This document shows, piece by piece, positions 8,741 to 18,131 of a DNA stretch of 64,000 nt. The position numbers were made by a program, and so were the translations under genes. Under the pieces are notes generated by a model. That model saw nothing but the letters and a program-made list of their open reading frames with translations. It did no database searches and was not told the DNA's origin. This stretch comes from CBDIDH01 sp965277595 (lineage in GTDB: Bacteria; Planctomycetota; Planctomycetia; Isosphaerales; Isosphaeraceae), in assembly GCA_965277595.1 (NCBI GenBank), contig CBDIDH010000001.1:248001-312000 (forward strand). Reading direction: 5' to 3'. Within the stretch, counting starts at the first letter, position 1, and every line of letters begins with the position of its first letter.

Positions 8741-11700
8741 TCAGGGATTCAAATCTTTCAAACGCTCAGCCGCGAGCCTGGCCTTGGGATGCTTTGGATA
8801 ATTCTCAACGAGAACGCGGTACGACGTCCGCGCCTGATCGATCTGCTTGAGAACTTCAAAACAGCGGGCGGCCTCGAAGTGTGCGTTGCCCGCCCATTCG
8901 TCGTACGGGTAGCCGTAGGCCGCTTTCAAAAAGGCCGCGGCGGCCTCTTCGTGCTTCTTTTGCGCGAAGAGACACTCGCCGATCATGAACTGAGCCTTGG
9001 CCGCCGTCTCGGTCTCGGTTTCCTTGACCACGCGCTCATAGGCCGCGATCGCGTCGTTGAGTCGGTCAAGGTTTTGCAAGGCCACGCCCAGGCCATAACG
9101 CGCGTCGGCCCGGCGATCGAAATCGGGGAAGCGAGCGAGCAACTCTTCCTCAAGCGAGGCGCTGGCCGACCAGTCCTTGAGCTTCCCCGCACACTCCCCC
9201 GCCCGATAGAGGGCACGCGCCTGATCGGCGGGCGTTCCGGTTCGCGAGGCTTTGAGATAGCGATCGTGCGCCGGCCGCCACTGCGCGGCGCGGAAGTTGG
9301 ACTCGGCCGCCATGTACAGGCCATCGGCGAGTAACGACCCGGCGGGAAAGTCCGAGACCTGCCGATCAAACCCCTGCGCCGCGGCCTGATAATCGCCGCG
9401 CTGATAGGCCGACCAGCCGATCCGGTTCAGGATCATTTCCTTGAGCGCCGGGGCGGGCGATTTCGCGAGAGCGTCCTGAAACGTCGCCCCGGCCTCGGCG
9501 AAACGATGCGCCGCGTAGTCGATCTCGGCGGCTCGAAAGAGAGCCTCGGCCGCGAGCGGGCTGGTGGGCGAGGTTGCGGCGATCCGACGGAAAATTTCGG
9601 CCGCCTCGGTCTCGTGCTTCCGTTTTTCCTGGATAAACGCCAGCTCATAGCGAACCTGATCGATCCTGGGATCGTTCGGCTGGTCATTCACCAGGTCCGT
9701 CAGGGTCTTCGCCGCGTCATCGATCCGACCGGTCGACGCCTGGCAGAGCCCCAGGACCAGCCGAGCATCCGCCGCCTCCTGACCTTTCGGCTTTGACTCC
9801 AGAAACGCCTGAATGTCCTGGATCGCCTCGGCTTCGCGCTTGAGCTTGCGCTCGGCGAGCGCCCGAGCATACAAGGCGCGAGGAACGACCTCGCTTTTGG
9901 GAAAGGTCCGCGCCAGGTCGCCCAGCGCCTCGACGGCTCCCGCCCAGTCGCCTTTGCGATAAAGCGTCCGGCCGACGCCGAACCGGGCGAGAGGCGCGGT
10001 CGGATCGTCGGCGCCGGCCCTGGTCACGGCCTCGCGATAATGACCGAGCGCCGGGTCAAGCTGGTCGCGCGCCGCCTCGGCATCGGCCAGCAGATAAAGC
10101 GCCGAGGCCGCAACCGGAGACTTTGGAAACGCTTGGAGCAGCCTCTTCAGCGCCGCTTCAGCCTCGCCGTTTTGATTCCGTGCCCGATAGCAATGCGCCA
10201 GGGCGAGCAAGGTCTCATCGGCCCGCGACCAGTCATTCTTGGTGGCGAGCGAGGCATTCAGCGCGGTGATTGCCGGTTCGAACCGCCCCTGATCCGCCCG
10301 AGCCCGACCGATCAAATATTGCGCCTGCGCCCGCAGGGCCGGATCGCGGATCGCCGCCAGATGGGGCGTGAGCGAGTCAACCGCCTCGTCATACTTCTTC
10401 TGCGTTGAGAGCGCCAGCGCCCCGCGAACCCTCGCCTCATCAGCGCGCGGCGACTGCGGCCAACGGCGGACGAGATCGGCATAGCCTTCCGCCGCCTCGG
10501 CCCAGTGCTGGTTCCGAAGATCCGCCTCGGCGGCGACGAAACGGACCTCCGGCATGAGCGGATCGGCCGCATACGCCCCGGCAAAGGCCGACGCGTGGGC
10601 CTTCGCGGCGTCAAATCTGTCCAGTCTCAGAGCGTTATACGCCGCGAGGTAAAGCGCCCGCGGGGCCTGGAGATCGGCCGGATGATCCTTCGCAAACCTG
10701 GCGTAAGCGTCCAACGCGTCCGCTCGTCGCGCGGGAATCTCAGCAAGGGTCTCGGCGCGGCCGAGTTCCAGAAGCAGACGCCCCGGGTCTTTCGGTTGAG
10801 CCGCCAGACCCGCCTCGACCGCCGCGAGCGCCTTGGCCGGCTCTTTCTCCTTCAGGAAGGACTGGCCCGACCAGTACGCCGCCTCGGCGGTTTCGGGCGT
10901 TTTCTCACGGATCAACGGCGCCAGCGCCTCGCGAGCGGGGCCAGGCTTCCCCGCCTGCACGAACGCCTTGCCCGTCAGAAGCCGCGCCGGGCCGATGAGT
11001 TTGCTCGCCGGAAATTTTCGCGGCAAGGACATCGCCAGGTTGGCTGCCTCTTCGAACCGCCCCAAACGTCCAAGACACTCGCCTCGACGTAAAAATGAGT
11101 AATCCGCGTAAGCGAACCCATTAGACGCCGCACACTGAGCGTATAGCGGCTCGGCCTCCGCGTATTTCTTCGAAAGATACAGGCTTTCCGCTTCTCGGAG
11201 CCGACATTCGTCGGCCAGTGGGTCTTTGGGGAACTTCTGGAGAAACCCGGCAAAGGTCGCGGCGGCCTGGTCGGGTTGCTTGAGGGCGTCCTGGGTCACG
11301 CCCAGCGAATACATGGCCTCGGGAACAAGATCACTCTGTGGATAGTCGCGGATCAGATTGGAATACGTCGAGGCCGCCTCGGCATTCTTGCCCGCCAGAG
11401 AGAGGGCCTCGGCCTGATAGACGAGTGCGCGCGGGGCCTGAGGACTTTGAGGGGCTTTTTGCTGGATCTCGGCAAAGGTTCGCGCCACGGCGTCGAGGTC
11501 GGCGGCCTGCTTTGACTTCGCCGCGAGCCGGAGCCGAGCAACGCCAAGGTTCAGCGCGACGGCGTCAAGCTGATCATAGCGGGGATACGCCGCGGCGAAG
11601 TCTTTGAGCGTTGCGATGGCGGCGTCGTACTTGCCATCCTGGAGCAGGCAGACGCCCAGGTAATGACGCGCCTTGTCGCGGCGGAGGTCGTTGGGAAAGT

Positions 11701-11902
11701 CGGCGAGAAACCGCGTCCACTCCTCGGCCGCGAGGCCAGGGAGGTGCCGCGTTTGCAAGCCCGCCGCAACCGCGTACCGCCGCGATGCCGCCGCCTCATC
11801 CTTTGCGGGATCATCGGCGCCTCGGGCGTTAGGCCAAAGCGTCGACAGGAGCATCAGAAGCACCGCGGCCATCGACGCCCTGGCGGGGTTTCTCCGTCGC
11901 AT
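8741..11902 (-). CDS. Large secreted tetratricopeptide-repeat protein
   Basis: A 1053-residue protein with a signal peptide (MRRRNPARASMAAVLLMLLSTLWPNARGA) and then almost nothing but TPR-type helical hairpins, with repeated signatures such as LLQDGKYDAAIATLKDFAAAYPR, YDEAVDSLTPHLA and FPKSEVVPRALYARA. The F/YPxS turns resemble YbgF/CpoB and outer-membrane-assembly TPR proteins. It is probably a periplasmic scaffold. As first gene of the operon with ExbB, ExbD and the Pro-rich cyclase-like protein it may connect that motor to an envelope complex. The substrate is unknown. Confidence 0.88.
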   Translation of the reverse strand: MRRRNPARASMAAVLLMLLSTLWPNARGADDPAKDEAAASRRYAVAAGLQTRHLPGLAAEEWTRFLADFPNDLRRDKARHYLGVCLLQDGKYDAAIATLKDFAAAYPRYDQLDAVALNLGVARLRLAAKSKQAADLDAVARTFAEIQQKAPQSPQAPRALVYQAEALSLAGKNAEAASTYSNLIRDYPQSDLVPEAMYSLGVTQDALKQPDQAAATFAGFLQKFPKDPLADECRLREAESLYLSKKYAEAEPLYAQCAASNGFAYADYSFLRRGECLGRLGRFEEAANLAMSLPRKFPASKLIGPARLLTGKAFVQAGKPGPAREALAPLIREKTPETAEAAYWSGQSFLKEKEPAKALAAVEAGLAAQPKDPGRLLLELGRAETLAEIPARRADALDAYARFAKDHPADLQAPRALYLAAYNALRLDRFDAAKAHASAFAGAYAADPLMPEVRFVAAEADLRNQHWAEAAEGYADLVRRWPQSPRADEARVRGALALSTQKKYDEAVDSLTPHLAAIRDPALRAQAQYLIGRARADQGRFEPAITALNASLATKNDWSRADETLLALAHCYRARNQNGEAEAALKRLLQAFPKSPVAASALYLLADAEAARDQLDPALGHYREAVTRAGADDPTAPLARFGVGRTLYRKGDWAGAVEALGDLARTFPKSEVVPRALYARALAERKLKREAEAIQDIQAFLESKPKGQEAADARLVLGLCQASTGRIDDAAKTLTDLVNDQPNDPRIDQVRYELAFIQEKRKHETEAAEIFRRIAATSPTSPLAAEALFRAAEIDYAAHRFAEAGATFQDALAKSPAPALKEMILNRIGWSAYQRGDYQAAAQGFDRQVSDFPAGSLLADGLYMAAESNFRAAQWRPAHDRYLKASRTGTPADQARALYRAGECAGKLKDWSASASLEEELLARFPDFDRRADARYGLGVALQNLDRLNDAIAAYERVVKETETETAAKAQFMIGECLFAQKKHEEAAAAFLKAAYGYPYDEWAGNAHFEAARCFEVLKQIDQARTSYRVLVENYPKHPKARLAAERLKDLNP

Positions 11903-12355
11903 CGATCCATTCCTCTCCTGATCTGATATCGATCCCTCTCGAACCGGCGGGTTTGTGTTCCCCGAACGAAAGAATAAGGATACCCTTTTGAAACGGCTGG
12001 CACAAAGGGAGAGAATTCAAGGCTCCGAGGATGACCGATGACCGCGGGTTTCGCGGCGGACACGCTTTTTCTACCCAACCGGATTTCCAGGTCGGTCCTT
12101 GGTCAACAATCCCGAGTCAACCTTTCGAAAGGGAAACGGCCCTGGTCCGGCGAATTTCGCGCGAGATTTGGGGCGAGGGATCGGATACGATCGGGACCGA
12201 CGCGGGGCCGGTCGGAGCCTCTCACATTGGGGCACCGGTTTGTGTAAGGTGTGTGTCACACATCGCCACTGCCTGGAATCCGGGCTGAGGCCCGGCGAGG
12301 TCTTTGATTCCTCGCCCAGGGCAAGGGGCAGGCAGGCAGATCCGGGGACCGCTCG
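11903..12355. other. Divergent promoter region with two heptamer units
   Basis: About 450 bases between the TPR operon (minus) and the giant kinase gene (plus). It contains two family-A heptamers (ATGACCG twice, 12031-12044) and short palindromes such as CCTTTCGAAAGG near 12120. No convincing small gene was found. Confidence 0.45.
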
Positions 12356-15300
12356 ATGCTGGGGAGCAGTACCGACCACGCCGATTCCTCGGGAAAGCGC
12401 CGAGAGTCCGCGCGCGAGGCCCGGACCCGGTTCGAGGCGTCGTGGAGGGCCGGTCATAAAAAGACAATCGAGGCGATTCTCTCGGAAGTTACCGAGGCGG
12501 AGTCGGAAGAAGTCCTCCGGCAGCTTCTCGATGCCGAGATCAGCCTGCGCGTGGCCGAAGGCGATGCGCCGACGATCGAGGACTACGAAGACCGATTTCC
12601 CGGCCTCTGTAGCGTCGTCTCGACCGTCTTCGACGAGAACGGGCTCACGACCCTTAACGCCGAGCCAGGCGACGACGGGTCAACCGCCGCCCTCGACTCC
12701 AATCCCGGCGAGACGGTCACCGGCCAATCGACCGAGGAATACGAAAACGAGAACAACAACAAAAATAACGACCGCGAGCCGGTGGAAATCGCCCGCGACG
12801 AGGGGGGTCAGCCCGAGTCGATCGGCCGGTATCAGGTGCTCGGCATTCTTGGCAACGGCTCGTTCGGGCGGGTCTTTCAGGCGCTCGATACCGAGCTGAA
12901 CCGGCAGGTGGCGATCAAGATGCCGCACGCCCGACGGCTCGTCGGCCCTTCCGACGTCGAGGCGTATCTGAACGAGGCGCGCAATGTCGCGAAACTGGAC
13001 CATCCGGGCATCGTTCCCGTCTTCGACGTCGGCCGGACCGACGATGGAAGCTGCTTCGTCGTCTCGAAGCTGATCCGCGGAACCGATCTCGCCTCGTGGC
13101 TGCGGGCGACCCCGCCAACCCCCCGCCAGTCGGCTTCGCTCGTTGCGGCCCTGGCCGAGGCGCTCGATGTCTCGCACAAGCACGGCCTCGTTCATCGCGA
13201 CGTCAAGCCCCGGAACGTCCTGATCGACGAGGAGGGTCGTCCCTATCTCGCCGACTTCGGCCTCGCCCTTCGCGAGGAAGACCACGGCCTCGGCCCCCGG
13301 TTCGCCGGAACGCTCGCCTACATGAGCCCCGAACAGGCCCGTAGCGAGGGACACCTCGTCGACGGCCGGTCCGACATTTTCAGCCTCGGCGTCGTCTTCT
13401 ACGAGATGTTGACCGGCGAGCGTCCTTTTCGCGGCGAATCGCCTCGCGCGACGCTCGAACAGATCAAGATGGCCGAACCCAGACCTCCCCGGCTCCTCGC
13501 CCCCACGGCCGATCGCGAGCTGGAACGGATCTGCCTCAAGGCCCTCTCGAAGCGCCTTGTCGATCGCTACGCGACCGCTCGCGAGATGGCCGCCGACCTC
13601 CGCCGACACCTCGGCGAGCCCGAAGACCCGCACGGCTCATCCGTCACCGCGCCAAGGCTTCTGAACGTTGACGAGCCCGCGAACTCGACCGTCGCCGAGG
13701 TGGTCGTTCCCAAGGGCCTGCGCTGCTTTGATGCCGGCGACGCCGAGTTCTTCCTTGCCCTGATGCCCGGCCCTCGCGACCGCGACGGCCTGCCAGAACG
13801 CATCCGGTTCTGGAAAACGCGGGTCGAGGAACCCGACCCCGGCCGATCGTTCCGGGTCGGCGTTGTTTATGGTCCGTCCGGCTGCGGCAAGTCGTCAATG
13901 ATCCGCGCCGGTTTGCTGCCAAGGCTGGCCCGAGGAGTCTCGACCGTTCTCGTCGACGCCTCGGCGATGGACACCGAGGCCCGGTTGCTCGACGGTCTCC
14001 GCGCGCGTTATCCCGGTCTCGCGCCCGGCGCGACGCTGGCCGAGGCGCTCTCGGCCCTCCGCCGGGGCAAGGTGCCGGACTCGGCGTCAGGCTCGACGAA
14101 GGCCGGAACGCTGCTGATCGTGATCGATCAGTTTGAGCAGTGGTTGAACGCGAACCCGGCGAGCGATGCGCTCGAACTCGTCGCGGCGCTCCGGCAATGC
14201 GACGGCCGGCGGGTTCAATGCCTGCTGATCGTTCGCGATGACTTCTGGATGTCGCTCACGCGGTTCATGCAAGAGCTGGAAATCCGGCTCGTGGAGGGCC
14301 AAAGCTGCGCCTCGGCCGACCTCTTCGACGTTCGTCACGCGGCGAAGGTGCTCACGGCCTTCGGCCGTGCCTATGGCGCCTTGCCCGAGTATCCCAACGA
14401 CCCAACGCCCGACCAGACGGCCTTCGTCGGTCAGGCGGTCGCCGACCTGGCGCGCGACGGCCGGGTCGTGCCGGTTCACCTCAGTCTCTTCGCCGAGACG
14501 GTCAAGGAGCGCCCGTGGACTCCCGCCACGCTCCGCGACTTCGGCGGGTCGCGTGGGGTTGGCGTCGCCTTCCTTGATGAGTCGTTCACGTCACCGACCG
14601 CGCCCCCCGGCCGCAAGGCGCAGCGTCAGGCGGCCCAGGAAGCCCTCAAAATCCTGCTCCCCGCGCACGGCGGAGACATCCGAGGCCATCAGCGAACCCG
14701 CCTTGAGCTACTCCACGCCTCCGGCCACGCCGAGGACTCACCCGAATTCGACGCTCTGCTGGAAACGCTCGACACCGATTTGAGGCTCATCACGCCCGTC
14801 GACACCCGAGGCGCCGCGGATAGTCCCGCCCCCCTGACGCCGACCGTCGAGCCGAGGTATCAGCTCACGCACGACTACCTCGTCTCGTCGATCCGCGAGT
14901 GGGTGAACCGGATGCAACTGGGAACGCCCCGGGGCCGGGCCGAGGTCTTGCTCGCCGAGCGCGCCTCGCTCTGGCTGGCGAAGCCCGAGCCTCGCTATCT
15001 GCCAACAACGCTCGAATGCCTGTCGATCTGGCGCCATACGCGGCTCCGCGACCGTTCGCCCGGCGAACGGAAGATGCTCGCCGTCGCCGCCCGGCGGATC
15101 ATCCGCGGCGGGGCGCTCGTCGCCGGGGCCGTGCTGGCCGTCGCCATCGCGGGCATGAACTTGCGCGGGGTGGTGATGGAGGAGTTTCGGTCCCGGCAGT
15201 CCGAGGCGATTTTGAAACGCCTGATGGTCGCCGAGCCGCGCGACCTGCCCGCGACCCTGGAGGAATTGAAGCCGTACGAAGACCGGCTCGCGCCTCACCT

Positions 15301-18046
15301 CTCGCGGCTCGCGGCTGAATCGCCCGAGGATTCGAAGGCGGGCCTGGTGGCTTCGCTCGCCTTGCTCGGCCGCGAACCGTCGCAAGCGGCCTATCTGAGC
15401 AAACGCCTCCTGTCGGCCGGACCCGACGAGGCCGAGGTGATCGTCAACGCCCTCAAACCCTTCGCGGCGACCGTCGCGCCGAGGTTCCTGAAAATCGTTC
15501 AGGGCGACGGCCTCGACCGCGGCGCCGTGCTCCGCGCCGGGGCCGCGCTCGCGGCGATCGCCCCGGTTGATCCCGCCTGGAAGGCCATCGGCCGCGACGT
15601 CGCCACGGCTCTCGTCACCGAAGACACGTACCGCCTTCCCTCGTGGGTCGCCTTGCTCCGCCCCGCGAAGGCCGACCTCACGCCGGGCCTGACCGACCTC
15701 TTGCACGACCCCGACCGCCCCGATGCCGTTCGAGCCCGAGCGGCCGAGGCGCTCGGCGAATACCTTTCCGGCGAGGTCGATCGGCTCGCGGCCCTGGTGC
15801 TCGACGTCGAGCCGGAACCCTTTCGAATCCTCGCCCCCCGCCTCAAGGCCGACCCAGCGCGGGCGCTCTCTCTCTTCGAAGCCGAACTTGGGCGCCCGGC
15901 TGATCCCCAGTGGAACGACGACACGGATCTTCCTCAGGCCGCCCCTCACCTCGTCGCGCAGGTCGAAGCGGCCGAGGGGCTTTTTGACGCCCACTTCGCG
16001 CTCTGCCAGTCGCTTCCGATCGACGACTTCGAGCCGATCGCCCGAGGTCTGGAACCGGCCGGCTATCGCCCCGTCTCGTTCCGGCCGTATCGTTCAGGAA
16101 GCCAGACGCTCGTCACCGCCGCCTGGACCCGCGACGACCGCCCCTGGCGCCTGGCGATCAGTCGAACGGCCCTTGAGATCGAGGCCGACGACCGCGCGCA
16201 CCGCGCCGATGGCTTCGTTCCGGTCGATCTCGCCTGCGAAACGTCGGACGGAACCGGCCGCGGCTATCATGCCGTCTGGTGTCGGGCCGGTTCGGGAGCG
16301 TTCGCCCCCTGGGGCGAGGATCTGCTCGACTCGGCGCTTTACGTCGGCGTGCCCGAGCCCCGGCATGAGTCAAGGTGGTCTCCCCTGAACCAGGCCGGGT
16401 ACATTCCTCGGTCCAATTTCATGACGCTCGGGACCGACAAGAAACCGCTCTATAACTCGGTCCGCTGGAAGTTCAAGGTTCCGCCCCGATACATCGACAC
16501 CTGGGGCGGCGATCCCTGGGAGGCGATCAACACCCGGGTCGATCGCGCCTCTGACCTCGCGCTCTTCCCGGCCGATGTCCGGTTCGATCCGACGCGAGGC
16601 GATGCTCAACCCCACACATATGCAACCGTGTGGTGGTCGGGCGGTGGTCGACTCGCCGCGTCGACCCAGGGCCTTGCGCCGGCCGATCACCTCGCTCGAT
16701 GCCGCGAGCTGGCCGCCTCGGGGCATCGTCCGGCGGCGATCTCGGTTGCGGCCTTCCCGAAAGACAAGCCGGTCGCGGCGTCGGTCTGGCTCTTGCCGGC
16801 CGTCTCCGATTCGAGAAAAGACGCGATGGCGAACCGCAAGGCAAACGCCGCGGCGGCGTCGCTCTTGCTGGGCAAGGGCGACCGGCTCTGGCGAGCCCTT
16901 CGCTGGCGGGACGACCCACGTCTAAAAACCGCGCTGGTCGCCCGCCTTCCCTGGCTCGACATTCCTCCCGATCACCTGGCCAACCACCTCGCCGACGAGC
17001 CGGACGTGACCGCCCGACGCGCCCTGATCCTGGCCCTTGCCGGTTACGAGCCCGACCGGCTCGCGCCCGAGGTTCGAGCCTCGGCCCTCGCCCGGTTAGC
17101 GCGTTTGTGGCAAAACGACCCCGACCCTGGCGTCCACTCAGCGGCCGACCTCGCCCTCAGGCGCTGGGGATCGCCGCCGAAGGCACCGAGCGTTGCGTAC
17201 CCGCTCGAAGGCCGGAAAGGTCGCGGCTGGTTCGTGGATTCCGAGGGGCAGACGATGGCCGTGGTTGACGGCCCTTTGACGTTCACGATGGGCTCGCCCG
17301 GCTCGGAAGAGCAGCGCGAGCATCACAACGAGATGCTTCACGCGGTCACGATCAACCGTTCGGTCGCCGTGGCGACGACCGAGGTCACCACGCGCCAGTT
17401 CGCCCGGTTCGACCCGCACCATGCCTCAGCCACGCGATACGCGCCCGACCCGGATTGTCCCGTGAACATGGTTTCCTGGTTCGAAGCGGCCCGATACTGC
17501 AACTGGCGGAGCCTTCGCGAGGGTATCCCCCGCGACCAGTGGTGTTATCCCGACTCCGTCGATGCCGGCTCAACGCCGGTCGCCAACGCCTATCAAAAAG
17601 CCGGCTATCGCCTCCCCGGCGACGCCGAATGGGAATACCTCGGCCGCGCCGGGACGACAACCAGCCGCTATTTTGGCGCCTCGGAAGCCCTCTTGCCGCT
17701 CCACGCCTGGACGGTGGCCAATTCCGGCTACCAATCGTCGCCCGTCGGCCGTCTCTTGCCGAACGACTTCGGCCTTTTTGACATGCTCGGCAACGCCCTT
17801 GAGCTTTGCCACGATATCTCCCCAACACCTCCTCAACCCGCCGAGATCGCTGTCGAGAAGACACCCTACCAGGCCGAGGCCGGACGCGAGATGCGCGGCG
17901 GATCATTCCTTTACCTCCCTTCCAGCGCCCGGTCGGCGCAACGCGATCAGTCTCGATTCCGATCGTTGCAGCCTTACATCGGCTTCCGGGTCGTCCGCAC
18001 CCTGCCCAGCCTTGAGAAAACTCCTTCCGTGAAAACCCGCGAGTAG
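12356..18046 (+). CDS. Ser/Thr protein kinase - STAND NTPase - SUMF1 (sulfatase-modifying-factor-like) fusion
   Basis: A 1896-residue signalling protein. Residues about 155-415 are a Hanks-type kinase: glycine loop GNGSFGRVF, VAIKMP lysine, catalytic HRDVKPRN and DFG-type DFGLAL, with HMSPEQ-like MSPEQARS. Residues about 490-830 hold a P-loop NTPase of the STAND type (GPSGCGKSS near 504; Walker-B-like IVIDQFEQW near 590). A TM helix lies at about 915-937 (GGALVAGAVLAVAIAGM). The next 650 residues contain HEAT-like helical repeats. Residues about 1632-1890 form a formylglycine-generating-enzyme-like fold (FTMGSPGSEEQ, TTEVTTRQFARF, GYRLPGDAEWEYLGRAG, LGNALELCHD), probably a binding rather than oxidising domain. 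It is a single gene. Ligand and substrates are unknown. Confidence 0.9.
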   Translation: MLGSSTDHADSSGKRRESAREARTRFEASWRAGHKKTIEAILSEVTEAESEEVLRQLLDAEISLRVAEGDAPTIEDYEDRFPGLCSVVSTVFDENGLTTLNAEPGDDGSTAALDSNPGETVTGQSTEEYENENNNKNNDREPVEIARDEGGQPESIGRYQVLGILGNGSFGRVFQALDTELNRQVAIKMPHARRLVGPSDVEAYLNEARNVAKLDHPGIVPVFDVGRTDDGSCFVVSKLIRGTDLASWLRATPPTPRQSASLVAALAEALDVSHKHGLVHRDVKPRNVLIDEEGRPYLADFGLALREEDHGLGPRFAGTLAYMSPEQARSEGHLVDGRSDIFSLGVVFYEMLTGERPFRGESPRATLEQIKMAEPRPPRLLAPTADRELERICLKALSKRLVDRYATAREMAADLRRHLGEPEDPHGSSVTAPRLLNVDEPANSTVAEVVVPKGLRCFDAGDAEFFLALMPGPRDRDGLPERIRFWKTRVEEPDPGRSFRVGVVYGPSGCGKSSMIRAGLLPRLARGVSTVLVDASAMDTEARLLDGLRARYPGLAPGATLAEALSALRRGKVPDSASGSTKAGTLLIVIDQFEQWLNANPASDALELVAALRQCDGRRVQCLLIVRDDFWMSLTRFMQELEIRLVEGQSCASADLFDVRHAAKVLTAFGRAYGALPEYPNDPTPDQTAFVGQAVADLARDGRVVPVHLSLFAETVKERPWTPATLRDFGGSRGVGVAFLDESFTSPTAPPGRKAQRQAAQEALKILLPAHGGDIRGHQRTRLELLHASGHAEDSPEFDALLETLDTDLRLITPVDTRGAADSPAPLTPTVEPRYQLTHDYLVSSIREWVNRMQLGTPRGRAEVLLAERASLWLAKPEPRYLPTTLECLSIWRHTRLRDRSPGERKMLAVAARRIIRGGALVAGAVLAVAIAGMNLRGVVMEEFRSRQSEAILKRLMVAEPRDLPATLEELKPYEDRLAPHLSRLAAESPEDSKAGLVASLALLGREPSQAAYLSKRLLSAGPDEAEVIVNALKPFAATVAPRFLKIVQGDGLDRGAVLRAGAALAAIAPVDPAWKAIGRDVATALVTEDTYRLPSWVALLRPAKADLTPGLTDLLHDPDRPDAVRARAAEALGEYLSGEVDRLAALVLDVEPEPFRILAPRLKADPARALSLFEAELGRPADPQWNDDTDLPQAAPHLVAQVEAAEGLFDAHFALCQSLPIDDFEPIARGLEPAGYRPVSFRPYRSGSQTLVTAAWTRDDRPWRLAISRTALEIEADDRAHRADGFVPVDLACETSDGTGRGYHAVWCRAGSGAFAPWGEDLLDSALYVGVPEPRHESRWSPLNQAGYIPRSNFMTLGTDKKPLYNSVRWKFKVPPRYIDTWGGDPWEAINTRVDRASDLALFPADVRFDPTRGDAQPHTYATVWWSGGGRLAASTQGLAPADHLARCRELAASGHRPAAISVAAFPKDKPVAASVWLLPAVSDSRKDAMANRKANAAAASLLLGKGDRLWRALRWRDDPRLKTALVARLPWLDIPPDHLANHLADEPDVTARRALILALAGYEPDRLAPEVRASALARLARLWQNDPDPGVHSAADLALRRWGSPPKAPSVAYPLEGRKGRGWFVDSEGQTMAVVDGPLTFTMGSPGSEEQREHHNEMLHAVTINRSVAVATTEVTTRQFARFDPHHASATRYAPDPDCPVNMVSWFEAARYCNWRSLREGIPRDQWCYPDSVDAGSTPVANAYQKAGYRLPGDAEWEYLGRAGTTTSRYFGASEALLPLHAWTVANSGYQSSPVGRLLPNDFGLFDMLGNALELCHDISPTPPQPAEIAVEKTPYQAEAGREMRGGSFLYLPSSARSAQRDQSRFRSLQPYIGFRVVRTLPSLEKTPSVKTRE

Positions 18047-18131
18047 CCCAGAATCAAGACTCTTCGAACGCGATCGGGTTCGGTCATCGGTCTTTTTCAT
18101 CTCCTCCCCCATGTCAAGGCGAGTCACCCTC

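Noticed and set aside
14738..15994. 418-residue minus-strand open frame inside the giant kinase gene
   Set aside because: Antisense to a continuous 1896-residue reading frame with domain support; shadow composition.
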